Positions 9,621-18,422 of a DNA stretch of 64,000 nt are shown piece by piece. The translations under genes and the position numbers were made by a program. Under the pieces are notes generated by a model, which searched no databases, was not told where the DNA came from, and was given only the letters and a program-made list of their open reading frames with translations. The DNA is from Micromonospora sp. RP3T (lineage in GTDB: Bacteria; Actinomycetota; Actinomycetes; Mycobacteriales; Micromonosporaceae). The DNA lies in NCBI RefSeq assembly GCF_003027925.1, contig NZ_PYPS01000040.1:1-64000 (forward strand), given 5' to 3'. Within the stretch, counting starts at the first letter, position 1. Each line of letters opens with the position of its first letter.

Positions 9621-9995
9621 TCAGCACCAGATGTTGGAGGCGACGTTCAGGTAGAACGGCGGGTTCTGAGAGGCGAGGTTCGAGTATCCGGTGCCGCGCG
9701 GCAGGTATACGCTGGTGCCGCTGTAGCCGGTGCCGTTCCAGATCGTCACACCGCATGACGTGCCGTTGTTGAAGACCGAGGCGGCGTTGTCGAACTTGGA
9801 GTACTGCAGCAGGTTGGTGTTGTTGCCGGCGACAGTGCCCGGCACTCCGCCGTAGTTCGTCGACAGGTACGCGCAGAGTTTGGTCGACGGGCAAGCGTCG
9901 GCGCTGGCCGGTGCTGCGGTGGCGGTGAGGGTCGCGGCGGTCGTCGCGGCGAGGGCCCCGGCGACGGCGACGACTCGTTTGAGCTGAATGTTCAT
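9621..9995 (-). CDS. Secreted peptidase-inhibitor I36-like protein
   Basis: A 124-residue secreted protein. Residues 1-32 form a Sec signal peptide ending APASA. The mature part starts DACPSTKLCAYLSTNYGG and contains four Cys and beta-rich Gly/Asn stretches with the C-terminal SNIWC, the pattern of the I36 (SMI, Streptomyces metalloprotease inhibitor-like, crystallin-fold) family. The type member inhibits metalloproteases; many family members are untested. ATG 9995 is chosen over an upstream start because it follows GGAAAGA and begins the signal peptide directly. The gene is followed by a coupled lipoprotein and preceded by the glycosyltransferase-STAND gene on the same strand, 111 bases away. 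Confidence 0.8.
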   Translation of the reverse strand: MNIQLKRVVAVAGALAATTAATLTATAAPASADACPSTKLCAYLSTNYGGVPGTVAGNNTNLLQYSKFDNAASVFNNGTSCGVTIWNGTGYSGTSVYLPRGTGYSNLASQNPPFYLNVASNIWC

Positions 9996-10106
9996 GGGTC
10001 TGCTCTTTCCGTCGGTCATCATGACAACGATCGATCGCAGTCCCAGCATGGTTGTTCGCGTGGGTGTCCTGAAGGTGTTTCCTGTCGCCTGTACGAGGAG
10101 GAAACG

Positions 10107-13100
10107 TCACGGTTCCCGAAGTTCGAGGGTGGCGACGCCCTGCGGCGTGCTGATGGCGAGCCGGCCGTCGGCGAGGATCGCCAGATCGGTCACGGGTGCG
10201 CCGATGTCGATGGCGGCCGCGGGAACGCCGCCGGCAGTCCAGACGAAGACTTTCCCGTCGTCGCCGCCGCTGACCATCTGGCCGCGGATGTGAAGGAGCC
10301 GGCGCACGGGCTGCTGGTGGGCCGCAACAGTTGGCTGTGTTGCTCCCGCGCCGAGGAGCATGGCGCCAGAGAGTGTCCCGGCGATCACCTGATGGGACAT
10401 GAGTGCGACGCTCGTCAGCGGTTCCCTGGCGAGTGCCTGCACCGGAACTGCTGGGAGGAGATCGGGTAGTCGCCACACGCCCGCTCTGCCGTTTCGGTCC
10501 CCCAATACCAGCAGCGCACCGCCGGAAGCCCCGGTCGTCACGGTCATCGCTGTTACCGGTCCGAACGGTTCGGGTAGCGCGAGTAGTCGCGGCGCGGCGT
10601 GAGTGGCGGGATCGAGTAGCAGGACTTTGCCTTCGGTGGTCACACATACCAGGGTCAGCGAGCCGGAGATCGTCGTGTACGCCATTCCCTGCACCCAGCC
10701 GGGAACGCCGGTGGGTACCCAGGTCGGTGGGGCGTCGCCGCAGGCCAGCCCGATGAGCTCTTCGTGCGTCGCCGCCGCGTACCAGACCTGCGCACCGTCG
10801 GTATTGATCGCGGTGGTGCAGATGTCGTTGCCGCCAGGCACGCCGTGTGGTCCGTGGACCACGTCGCCGGTCGCGGCGTTCAGGACCGCGACGTCGCGCG
10901 CTTCGTTGATCGCGACGGTGAGCAGCCGGGACCCGGCGTAGGTGAGCCGCGACGGGTACCAGTGCGGCGTCGCTGTGCCGGGCCGCCCGCCGGTGAGCCC
11001 GCCAAGTGACCACAGGTGCACTTGGTCGTCGCCGCCGGCGCCGAGCACGACCGGCCGCCCGTCGACGTGGCCGACCGCGAGGCTCCACAGCGGTTCGTGG
11101 TGGCCGGTGAGTCCGGCCGGCAGCACGATGCCGCGGGCAACGTCTACGACATGCACCTCGTCGGCGGTCTCGGTAGCAGCGATGACCAGGTCCACCTCGC
11201 CGATTCTGGTGGCGACGACGGCGGTGACCGTATCCGCGTCGGGCAGTTGTGTCATGTGCGGAGCGTGGTCCGGGTCGGCGGTCCAAAGCCTGATGGTTCC
11301 ATCGGTGTGCCCGGTGATCACTTCCGCGTCGGCGCTGAGGCCGATGGCGGAGGCGAGGGCCGACACGGCGGGACAACCGTCGTGCATCGCTCGGGTTCCG
11401 CGTCGCGTATCCCGGTACCAGAGTTCGCCGCCGCCGGTGGCGGCGAAGTATGCGCCCGAGGGTGCGGCTGCGATGGCGAAGATCTCGGTGTCGGTGATTT
11501 GCTCATCAGCGAGCAACTCGGTCGGCAGCACACTCCACGTGCGCACGACGCCGTCCTCATGCCCGGCCAGCACCTTCGGTGCCTCCGGATCCGGCACTGT
11601 GGCCAGGGCCATGACCGGTGAGTCCGACGGCGGTGTCCGCTCGCTCAGGCGCCCGCCGGGTAGGTCAACGAGGTTCAGGCTGCCATCGTCGGTGCCCGCG
11701 ACGACGAGCGGCATGCTGTCAAGGTGAACGACTGTGAGGGCGAGCACGGGCGCCGGCAACCGGACACTGACGTCGACGGGTGCAAGGTCCACCCCGGCGA
11801 CGGTGGGAGCGCCGATCGACGTCAAGCCGACCGTCTGGTCGTCGCTGCCGCTGATCGCCACCGTCTCGTTGATCGTCGTGGCGATGCCGATGTGATTGAC
11901 GGTGCGGGCGTGTTCACGTACCACTCGATGCGACGTCGGTGAGCGCCACCACGCCGTCCGAGGCCACCAGCCGGCGTCTGCGGCGTACCCGCTCCTGCGG
12001 CACCAGAATTCGACGAGGTCGGGGTCTGCCGCGCGAAGGGCCGCAAGCGCAAGGTAAGCGGCCCGAAGGGGTGGTGGGGTGGCAGCCGCCTGCTGCTGTG
12101 ACACCGACTCGTACGCTCGGACCACGACCTGCATCGGCTCCGGTATCCGGGTCAGCACCCGTCGGACCGCCCGTCCTCCGGCCGTCGCCAGCAGTACCGG
12201 ATCATGCAGGAGTTCGGGCAGCGCGGCCGTATTGAGGGCGTGCTCGAGGATGTAATCGAGGAGATACGGATCGGCCTGCTCCCAGTCGCGGATGCCATCG
12301 CCGTTGGTGGGCACCGTCACCAGCAGCGTCTCCATGATCTTCTCCCGGGTTTCCGCAGCATCCTGAGGTGCTTCAGGGAAGGGCGCGGCGACGCTTGCCA
12401 GGTGCTCGGCCAGCGCGTCGTGAAAGAGTCGGTACGACGACCGGCCGATCGCTCTGCCGGTGCTGCCCGGGCGGCGGGAGACCGACAGCAGCGACGCCAG
12501 CGGTGTCCGGAACAGAGCGGCCAGGTCCGTGTCCTTGTATTCGCCTGGTGTACCGGCGAGTGCGCCGGCCAGCCGGGCCCATAGACCGGCCGGGAGGCCC
12601 TGCCCGCAGGCGAATGCGAGTGGTCGTAGTAACTCTTCGGCACGTGCGCGGTCGTCGGTCACGGCATCGAGGTAGTCGGCCATCGCCTGTCCGACTTCGT
12701 GCGGGAACCGGTGCTCCCGGGACGGTAGTTCGCCACGGGCGACGATGGCCACGGAGGCGAGCTGCGCCACGAGGAATGAGCGGCGGGCCGCCTGCGCCAC
12801 AGTCAGGGCCACCCGCCGGATCCGCTCGGAGGATGCCTGGAATGACCGTTCCATGCTGAGTCGCTGCGTCAGTAGGCCGTAGGCGTACTCCGCGATACCG
12901 TCCTGATCGGCGTAGGCGTCGCTGTCGAGGTCGAAGGTGTCAGCCATCTGGTCGAGTCGGTGGGCGATGTGGCGGCGCCCGCCGATCAGGACCCGGGCCC
13001 CGCCCTGCCGGCGACACAGCGGTTGGATGAGGTCGCCGATCAGCGCCTCGACCTCGCTCGCCTCGTCGGCGGCGTCGATCACGACGCAGGTTCGGCCGGG

Positions 13101-14717
13101 TAGCTCGGTCAGCCGCTCGACGAGCGCTGGCGCGCCGGTGGCGGGCACGCCGGCCTGCTCGGCGATCGCCGCGACGATCTCGGCGAGCTCGCGGCCACGC
13201 GCGTGCACGGGGATGAATCGAACGCCGGTCGGGACCGGCACGGTCGACCTGGCATGCAGCCAGGACCGAGTCTCCCGATCGTCGGATAACGCGAACCAGG
13301 CGAGGACCGCGGACTTGCCGGATCCGGGATCGCCGGTGACGATCGCGCCCGTGGTCCCGGTCGTGTCCGCGAGCCACTCCGAGATGGCCCCAAGCACTGC
13401 GGTCCGACCGCTGAACAGCCGGCCAACTGTGCCGTTCGGGAGCGTGACCTGGACGCTGTCGATCCAGTGGCGGTCGCTGACGGCGGCGTCGCTGTGCGGC
13501 GCGGTGCAGACCGACAGGACGTCAGCGGCGGCTTTCGCCCAGCTGATCCGGGTGGCGAGCAGACGGCGAACCCGGTCGACACGTGCGAAAGCGGTGTCGA
13601 GGTCGTTGAGCACCCCGGCTAGGGCTTCCCCCCACCGCTGTGCGTCGAGCTCCGGCTGGTCGGTGACGGGCACGACCAGCTTGGCCGCGTCGCCTGGTTC
13701 CAGCACCTCTGTCAGGAGCATGCCAAGCCCGCTGCGTCCGCTCACCAGGACCGGCGTGCCGGCCATGATGGCCTCGGCGCCGACGAGCCCGAACGCTTCG
13801 GCCCGCGATGGCATGAGCATCACGCTTGCGCGGCGCATGTCGTGGCCGAGGTCGTCGCTGTTGGTGGTGTACCGGCGCGGCGTGACCCGCAAGGCCAGCT
13901 GGCCGGCGGCGCTGCGAAAGTCATCCCGCACCTGCGACTGCGTGGCTGATGGGGCGCCCCGCAACAGCACCTCGATGTCGTCGACATGGATGCGGCCATT
14001 TTTGACGGCGTGTCCGATTGCGGCGGCGGCGATCTTCAAGCCCTTGATGCCGGCGTCTTCAAGCCGACCGAGGATGAGGATCTGCGCGGGTCGGCCCGGT
14101 GGTGGCTGGCGTGGCCGTGCGTCGGTACCGTCGAAGCCGGGATCGAGTCGCAGCGGCGTTGGCACCCCGTGATAAGTGGAGAGGTTGCGGATCGCTTCCT
14201 CGTGCAGCCGTGGTCCGACCGCGGCCACGCGGGTCGCCGTCGTTGCCAGCGCCATCTCGGCCTCATACCTTGGCTGCGCGCGCTCACCGGCATCTGGAAT
14301 CTGTTCGATCCGTGCCCACTCGGTCTCGTCCGGGGAGGTGTGAATGACATGCAGGCGGGCTGCGGCCGGGTAGTGATCCTCGACGAGAGCACTCGCTGCC
14401 GGCCCGGTGATCCGCCCGTGCCCAATGATGAGGTCGGGCTTGATGTCACCGGGCAGTCTGGGCCGGCGCAGCATCTGATTATGACCCTCAACGCCGGGTG
14501 TCGGTGGTACCGCCACCAACTCGACGCCGACCGCCGCAGCCGCCTCTGCCTCCTCGACGGTCATGCCAGGCACAGCGCAAAAGACCTGCGCGCCGGCTGC
14601 GGCAAGCGCGATGCACAGGTGGCGGTTGATCGTGGTGATCCCGCCGTGCGCCGAAAACCAGTCGGTATCCAAGGCCAGGACGGACAGCTGGCGCGGCGCG
14701 ATGCCAGCAGTATTCAC
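10107..14717 (-). CDS. Glycosyltransferase (GT4) - STAND NTPase - WD40 fusion
   Basis: A 1,536-residue protein with three parts. Residues ~10-400 are a complete GT-B glycosyltransferase of the GT4 type: N-terminal AHGGITTINRHLCIALAAAG, a Rossmann-like C-lobe beginning ILILGRLED, and the donor-site EX7E motif EAFGLVGAE (307-315). Residues ~430-800 are a NACHT/STAND-like NTPase with P-loop GDPGSGKS (462-469) and Walker B CVVIDAADE (544-552). From ~900 to the end there is a long WD40-like propeller (repeats such as GHTDGTIRLW and SGGDDGKVFVW). No signal peptide or membrane helix is seen, so it is probably cytoplasmic. By analogy with STAND proteins, the propeller would sense and the glycosyltransferase would act as effector. 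ATG 14717 lies 61 bases after the XRE gene, probably in one operon. Confidence 0.85.
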   Translation of the reverse strand: MNTAGIAPRQLSVLALDTDWFSAHGGITTINRHLCIALAAAGAQVFCAVPGMTVEEAEAAAAVGVELVAVPPTPGVEGHNQMLRRPRLPGDIKPDLIIGHGRITGPAASALVEDHYPAAARLHVIHTSPDETEWARIEQIPDAGERAQPRYEAEMALATTATRVAAVGPRLHEEAIRNLSTYHGVPTPLRLDPGFDGTDARPRQPPPGRPAQILILGRLEDAGIKGLKIAAAAIGHAVKNGRIHVDDIEVLLRGAPSATQSQVRDDFRSAAGQLALRVTPRRYTTNSDDLGHDMRRASVMLMPSRAEAFGLVGAEAIMAGTPVLVSGRSGLGMLLTEVLEPGDAAKLVVPVTDQPELDAQRWGEALAGVLNDLDTAFARVDRVRRLLATRISWAKAAADVLSVCTAPHSDAAVSDRHWIDSVQVTLPNGTVGRLFSGRTAVLGAISEWLADTTGTTGAIVTGDPGSGKSAVLAWFALSDDRETRSWLHARSTVPVPTGVRFIPVHARGRELAEIVAAIAEQAGVPATGAPALVERLTELPGRTCVVIDAADEASEVEALIGDLIQPLCRRQGGARVLIGGRRHIAHRLDQMADTFDLDSDAYADQDGIAEYAYGLLTQRLSMERSFQASSERIRRVALTVAQAARRSFLVAQLASVAIVARGELPSREHRFPHEVGQAMADYLDAVTDDRARAEELLRPLAFACGQGLPAGLWARLAGALAGTPGEYKDTDLAALFRTPLASLLSVSRRPGSTGRAIGRSSYRLFHDALAEHLASVAAPFPEAPQDAAETREKIMETLLVTVPTNGDGIRDWEQADPYLLDYILEHALNTAALPELLHDPVLLATAGGRAVRRVLTRIPEPMQVVVRAYESVSQQQAAATPPPLRAAYLALAALRAADPDLVEFWCRRSGYAADAGWWPRTAWWRSPTSHRVVREHARTVNHIGIATTINETVAISGSDDQTVGLTSIGAPTVAGVDLAPVDVSVRLPAPVLALTVVHLDSMPLVVAGTDDGSLNLVDLPGGRLSERTPPSDSPVMALATVPDPEAPKVLAGHEDGVVRTWSVLPTELLADEQITDTEIFAIAAAPSGAYFAATGGGELWYRDTRRGTRAMHDGCPAVSALASAIGLSADAEVITGHTDGTIRLWTADPDHAPHMTQLPDADTVTAVVATRIGEVDLVIAATETADEVHVVDVARGIVLPAGLTGHHEPLWSLAVGHVDGRPVVLGAGGDDQVHLWSLGGLTGGRPGTATPHWYPSRLTYAGSRLLTVAINEARDVAVLNAATGDVVHGPHGVPGGNDICTTAINTDGAQVWYAAATHEELIGLACGDAPPTWVPTGVPGWVQGMAYTTISGSLTLVCVTTEGKVLLLDPATHAAPRLLALPEPFGPVTAMTVTTGASGGALLVLGDRNGRAGVWRLPDLLPAVPVQALAREPLTSVALMSHQVIAGTLSGAMLLGAGATQPTVAAHQQPVRRLLHIRGQMVSGGDDGKVFVWTAGGVPAAAIDIGAPVTDLAILADGRLAISTPQGVATLELREP

Positions 14718-14778
14718 GGCATCCGATGCTACTGGCGGCGCGCCGGCCCCGGTCGTTCAAACTGCCCGCCATGACGGC

Positions 14779-15468
14779 TCAACGGCACGCCGGACAGCTG
14801 TCCCGGTCCGACCAGTCGATGAGATCGAGCTGCGCCGGGGTGATTGCTGGCTGGCCCAGTTCGGCCCGTATCGTCATCCGATAGGCCCACAAGGCGGCAG
14901 CGAAAGCGTGATAAACGCGGTGGTACTCGGTCGAATCCAGATCGGCGCCGTTGCGCACCTCGTTGCGGATGTGGACGAGTCTGCGGAACACGAACTCACC
15001 GGCCGTGACTAGCGCTGCAGAGCCGGATACGAGCAGGCGCTCACGTGCGCTGTAGAGCCCTGAGTCCTGCATGCTCCGCAGCGATTCCGCGCCCCGGTGC
15101 TCGGCGTCGGCGTCGGCGCGAGCGAGGTGTCGAAGCCTGTTGTGCGCCAGGTCCATCGCGATCAGCAGGTCGATGCCGCACTGGATCATGAGGCTGGACG
15201 GGTCGGCACGTGCCCGCGGTCCCGGCCCATCGGCTGGCCGGTCGTCCCATTCCATGCAGGCGGCAAGCTCGCCGCCAGTGTCGAGGACGACGTCACACAG
15301 TACGGCCAGCTGCAACGTGCCGCGCGCCTGGCCAGTCTCGACCTTGCTGAGATACCCCTTGCTGTAATGCACCTGACGCGCCAGCGCGGCCAGAGACAGC
15401 TGTGCGGCTTGTCGTCGCCGTCGCAGCGCTGGCCCAATCGGCTCGGGGCCGTACGGATCAGCAGTCAT
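14779..15468 (-). CDS. XRE-family helix-turn-helix regulator
   Basis: A 229-residue transcriptional regulator. Residues ~10-65 form a Cro/CI-type HTH (IGPALRRRRQAAQLSLAALA followed by the recognition-helix region YSKGYLSKVETGQ). The rest is a helical C-terminal domain of unknown ligand with no visible enzymatic motif, related to ones common in Actinobacteria. The gene directly precedes the glycosyltransferase-STAND gene on the same strand (61 bases). It probably controls that gene and itself; a short inverted repeat lies a few bases upstream of its ATG. The ATG at 15468 lacks a clear ribosome site, consistent with a short or absent leader. Confidence 0.85.
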   Translation of the reverse strand: MTADPYGPEPIGPALRRRRQAAQLSLAALARQVHYSKGYLSKVETGQARGTLQLAVLCDVVLDTGGELAACMEWDDRPADGPGPRARADPSSLMIQCGIDLLIAMDLAHNRLRHLARADADAEHRGAESLRSMQDSGLYSARERLLVSGSAALVTAGEFVFRRLVHIRNEVRNGADLDSTEYHRVYHAFAAALWAYRMTIRAELGQPAITPAQLDLIDWSDRDSCPACR

Positions 15469-15471
15469 CTA

Positions 15472-15485
15472 TCCATAACTATGGA
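15472..15485 (-). promoter_or_regulatory. Inverted repeat upstream of the XRE gene
   Basis: TCCATA-AC-TATGGA, a 6-bp inverted repeat with a 2-base centre, ends 4 bases upstream of the XRE start codon. An operator for XRE autoregulation, overlapping a leaderless promoter, is a plausible reading; AT-rich sequence here contrasts with the surrounding high GC. Confidence 0.45.
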
Positions 15486-15629
15486 AAGGAAGGGTAGCCC
15501 GTCCACCGATGCCGTCCCAATGTGCGCCGGTCGTCAAGACCGTCGAACCGGCCGCGCCGTTTTGCGGGGTGAACGCTGGTGTCGGCCTGCCCGCCCTGTT
15601 CGCGGTGGTCCGGCTGCGGCCCGTCGACT

Positions 15630-16320
15630 CGGACCAGTCGAGGCGTCAATGACCTCGCCGTCAGTCATGCTGCGGTCGAGCACCTCGGCGACCTGGCTGG
15701 TGTGTTGATCGTTGATGACATCTGCTTCCTGAAGAAGGGCACTCGGTCGGCGGGGGTGCAGCGGCAGTATTCCGGCACCGCCGGGCGGATGGAGGACTGC
15801 CAGGTCGGGACGTTCCTGGCTTACCGCTCGTCGAAGGGTCACGCGCTGATCGACCGGCAGCTCCATCTCCCGGCGTCGTGCACCCACGACCGGGACCGGT
15901 GCCGAGCGCCGGGATCCCGGACGACGTCGAGTTCGCCACGAAGGTGCAGATGGCCGGGACGATGCTGGCCCCAGCCTTCGACGCCGGAGTGCCGGTGGGG
16001 TGGGTGACCATGGACGAGGCCTACGGCCAGTCGAAGGCGCTGCGGCTGTGGCTCGAACACCGGGATGTGGGTTCTGTGCGCCCACGCCTACCTCGCCGTC
16101 ACCGCCGCGCAGGCCAAAATGGGGATGTCGAATCCGATGACGGCCTCATTCCCCTTACCCTCGGCGAAGTCCGCGTCTCCTGACACGCCTGATCACTACC
16201 ATCCGACTCTTCGACCACATCCATCGATGGTCAGGGTGGCGACGTCGACACCAGTACCGCGCCAAAACAGCCAACTACCAGCGAAGACTCCGACTCCATC
16301 AGGTGCGGCTGGAGTACTGA
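15630..16320 (+). pseudogene. IS701-family transposase relic
   Basis: Fragments of one IS701-type DDE transposase in order. GVLIVDDICFLKKGTRSAGV, QRQYSGTAG and FLAYRSSKGHALIDRQLHLP lie in one frame to ~15898. IPDDVEFATKVQMAGTML and GWVTMDEAYGQSKALRLWLE follow in the next frame. AHAYLAVTAAQAK, NGDVESDDGLIPLTLGEVR and a C-terminal WRRRHQYRAKTANYQRRLRL, ending VRLEY and TGA at 16318-16320, complete the series. At least two frameshifts and a large deletion between LEHRDVG and AHAYLAV (well over 100 codons absent) make it inactive. The N-terminal part is also lost. Confidence 0.85.
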
Positions 16321-16405
16321 ATCGGGCAAGTGTTGGGCGCGCTGGCGGCGGTGGCAAGGCTGCTCCGCCCTTGCATTTCACTGGGCAGGGCCGAACAATT
16401 TTGCC

Positions 16406-16735
16406 GTGCCCGATGGCCTTGGTCCGTTCCTATGCATCCTGATTCTGCTGGGCGTATTGTCCAGTGTGATCAGTGCACTGCTCGGTCGCCTGAACTCGTG
16501 GGAGGCGGTACCGGGGGCGTCGCCGTGGCGGGTCTGGGGACCGGGCATCCTGGCGTGGTCATGGACGGTTGCCGTGGCCGCGTGCTTCCTCCTGTGGATC
16601 ATCACGCCCTGGGCCTTCTACCTTCTGGTCCTGGCTCCACTGACGCTCTTGGCCGCAACCGCACTGCTCTGGTGGAGCTCCGACGCCGACATGCTGAGGA
16701 TCTTTTGGCGGAGACGCCTCGGCGCGTTAAGGAAT
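16406..16735 (+). pseudogene. Small membrane protein, truncated at its 3' end
   Basis: About 110 codons of a membrane protein with three hydrophobic segments: FLCILILLGVLSSVISALL, GILAWSWTVAVAACFLLWI and YLLVLAPLTLLAATALLWW. It then becomes RIFWRRRLGALRNDTN, and just beyond the frame enters the antisense of the ISL3 relic, so residues after about 110 in the open frame (which runs to 17014) are foreign. The original C-terminus was probably lost when the IS inserted. Family not recognised. The start at ATG/GTG 16406 follows an IS701 tail by 86 bases. Confidence 0.5.
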
Positions 16736-17074
16736 GACACCAACTCGGCAAGCTGGCGCAGTTCCGCCTACAGCGGATCGGCGACGGTGTCGAGGTCCGG
16801 GGCAGCGGATGCGGGCGTCGACGAAATCAGCGCGCTCATCGTCGGTGAGTTTGTGGCCGGAACGCATGATCCAGGCGGTGATCCGCCGAGCCGACGGCAC
16901 CCGGACTTCGGTCACAAGCGTGGACCGCGTGCGGATCGTGGCGAGCCGGTCCCGCAGCACCCGCAAGCACCCTTGATAACCGTGGGCCACGATCTCGCCG
17001 TGCAACGACGTTGAGTGGCCCATCCTCCTCGACCATTTGTACCGGATTGAGCGGCGCCACAGGGCTCTAGCCAA
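16730..17074 (-). pseudogene. ISL3-family transposase, C-terminal fragment
   Basis: The minus strand reads HGEIVAHGYQGCLRVLRDRL, ATIRTRSTLVTEVRVPSARR, ITAWIMRSGHKLTDDERADF and VDARIRCP, matching the C-terminal half of ISL3-type transposases of Actinobacteria. After RCP the frame breaks: the expected DLDTVADPL continues one frame over and meets a TAG. Truncated and frameshifted, therefore inactive. Confidence 0.75.
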
Positions 17075-17352
17075 CCAGGTTCTAGGTGATCATGATGACA
17101 CCCATTCGGGCGCGGCATGCTGGTGTGACGTCGAGAGCTGCCGGCTGGCAGCCGCCGACATCCGTCGATGACCCTCAAGCGGGAGTGGTGCAATTCAAAG
17201 TACCGGCCGGTCAGCCGCTGGCGGTGTAGTGCCGAGAATGGGGGGAGCGGGATGGGAGCGGACGGGTGCACTGAATGGCGTTGAACAGCGTTTATCGGCC
17301 CTGAACGGCATCCAGCTGCACCCAGTATCGCCCACCATGGATGTATAGGTCA

Positions 17353-17387
17353 GAGACCCGTTACCGGAAATATCGGTAACGGGTCTC
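17353..17387. terminator. Perfect 14-bp stem hairpin
   Basis: GAGACCCGTTACCG (17353-17366) and its exact complement CGGTAACGGGTCTC (17374-17387) flank a 7-base loop. No T-run follows, as is common in Actinobacteria. It may be an intrinsic terminator or a surviving end repeat of one of the decayed insertion elements around it. Confidence 0.5.
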
Positions 17388-17399
17388 GCTGCTGTTCGC

Positions 17400-17570
17400 A
17401 CCGCAGCCCGACCAAGACTGCCCCGCCCCTGGTACGCAAGATCGTGCACCTGCGCTGGAAACAGCGTCTCGGACCGGTGCGGATCGCCGGCCGGCGATAC
17501 CAGCCTCGACCGAGCACGCCGTACTCACCCGCTGCCGAATCAACCGCCTCTCGCACGTCGTCCAGCGACG
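17400..17570 (+). pseudogene. IS481-family transposase, N-terminal fragment
   Basis: The frame reads SPTKTAPPLVRKIVHLRWKQ then RLGPVRIAGR; after a frameshift near 17490 it continues PASTEHAVLTRCRINRLSHV. Together these match the N-terminal helix-turn-helix region of IS481-type transposases (RKIVxLRxRxxxGPxRIAGRLGLPASTVHxVLxRxGxNRLS). The DDE core is absent. Decayed relic. Confidence 0.75.
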
Positions 17571-17639
17571 TAGCGCCGTAGCCCCGGCGCCAGAACAGCT
17601 CCTCGGCGGCGCGGACCGCCTCGCTCTCGTCGAACCCTC

Positions 17640-17970
17640 GCGGTCATCGGCGCGCTGCCCGGCGTGGCGCTCACCGAGATGCCGCGACACCGCAACCGCT
17701 CGTTCTGCTGCGGCACCGGCGGTGCCCGCATGTAGATGGAGGAGAAGCTCGGCACGCGGATCAACACCCCCATGGACGAGTCCCTCGCCACAGGTGCCGA
17801 GCAGGCCGCCGTGGCCTGCCCGTTCTGCCGCGTCATGCTCGGCGACAGTCTCACGTCCAAGCAGGCGGAAGGGTCCGTGGGCAAGGCGTCGAGGTCGTCA
17901 ACGTCGTGCAAATGCTGCTCGCCGCCGTCCGGCGCGGCGACCGGACCCCCGAACCGGCGAACGCCTGAGA
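17640..17970 (+). pseudogene. Fe-S oxidoreductase (CCG domain) C-terminal relic
   Basis: Reads LPGVALTEMPRHRNRSFCCG then TGGARM, a TAG stop, MEEKLGTRINTPMDESLATG and AEQAAVACPFCRVMLGDSL; after another frameshift it reads VEVVNVVQMLLAAVRRGD. This is the C-terminus of a heterodisulfide-reductase-like iron-sulfur protein (the FadF-type electron-transfer reductase with FCCGxGGARMWMEEKxGxRIN and CPFCxxMLxDGL). The normal Trp codon between RM and MEEK has become TAG (17731 region), and a frameshift follows near 17880. The N-terminal several hundred residues are gone. The intact copy presumably lies elsewhere in the genome. Confidence 0.8.
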
Positions 17971-18065
17971 AATCCTCGCGCCGGTTGTCGATCCGGGGCC
18001 AGGCTGTGCGACGGAAGGGTGCGGGGCCGGAGGGACCGGCCCACGACGCCCGACAGGAGCCCGAC

Positions 18066-18422
18066 ATGACGCAGTACATGATCTCGATCTACGAGCGCGA
18101 GGCCGACTACGCGACCCTCACGCCCGAGGCGTGGGGCTCGGTGGTCGACGCGCACGGCGCGTTCGCCAAGGCCATCGCCGACCTCGGCGGCACGGTCACC
18201 GGCGGCGGCGTCCTGCAGCCCACGACCACGGCCACGTCGATCCGCGGCGGCGAGGTCACCGACGGCCCCTTCGTCGAGACCAAGGAGGCGTTCGGCGGCT
18301 TCTATCTCGTCGAGGCCCGCGACCTCGACCACGCCCTCGAGATCGCCAAGCTCACGCCCGCCCCGTTCGGCGGCGTCGAGGTCCGGCCGCTCATGGACGT
18401 GAACGCCGGCCCGGCCCGGTGA
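18066..18422 (+). CDS. YCII-related DGPF-domain protein
   Basis: A 118-residue protein of the YCII-related/DGPF family: N-terminal strand QYMISIYEREADY, central helix, and the signature TDGPFVETKEAFGGFYLVEA, followed by DLDHALEIAKLTPAPFGGVE and VRPLM. DGPF proteins are small cytoplasmic ferredoxin-fold proteins of unknown activity. They are encoded next to ECF42 sigma factors, as here: its TGA overlaps the sigma factor GTG. The ATG follows AGGAG. A role in the ECF42 stress response is the family expectation. Confidence 0.9.
   Translation: MTQYMISIYEREADYATLTPEAWGSVVDAHGAFAKAIADLGGTVTGGGVLQPTTTATSIRGGEVTDGPFVETKEAFGGFYLVEARDLDHALEIAKLTPAPFGGVEVRPLMDVNAGPAR

Noticed and set aside
9619-11376. 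Continuous minus-strand frame extending the lipoprotein upstream to about 875 codons
   Set aside because: The upstream part is an out-of-frame reading of the I36-like and WD40 coding sequences; the lipoprotein signal at 9618 fixes the true start.
16736-17014. C-terminal extension of the small membrane protein at 16406
   Set aside because: From about 16730 the sequence is the antisense of an ISL3 transposase relic, so these codons are not original to the gene.
17736-18422. Single open frame joining the Fe-S relic and the DGPF protein
   Set aside because: The DGPF protein has its own AGGAG and ATG at 18066; the upstream part is the frameshifted end of a different gene that happens to be open in the same frame.
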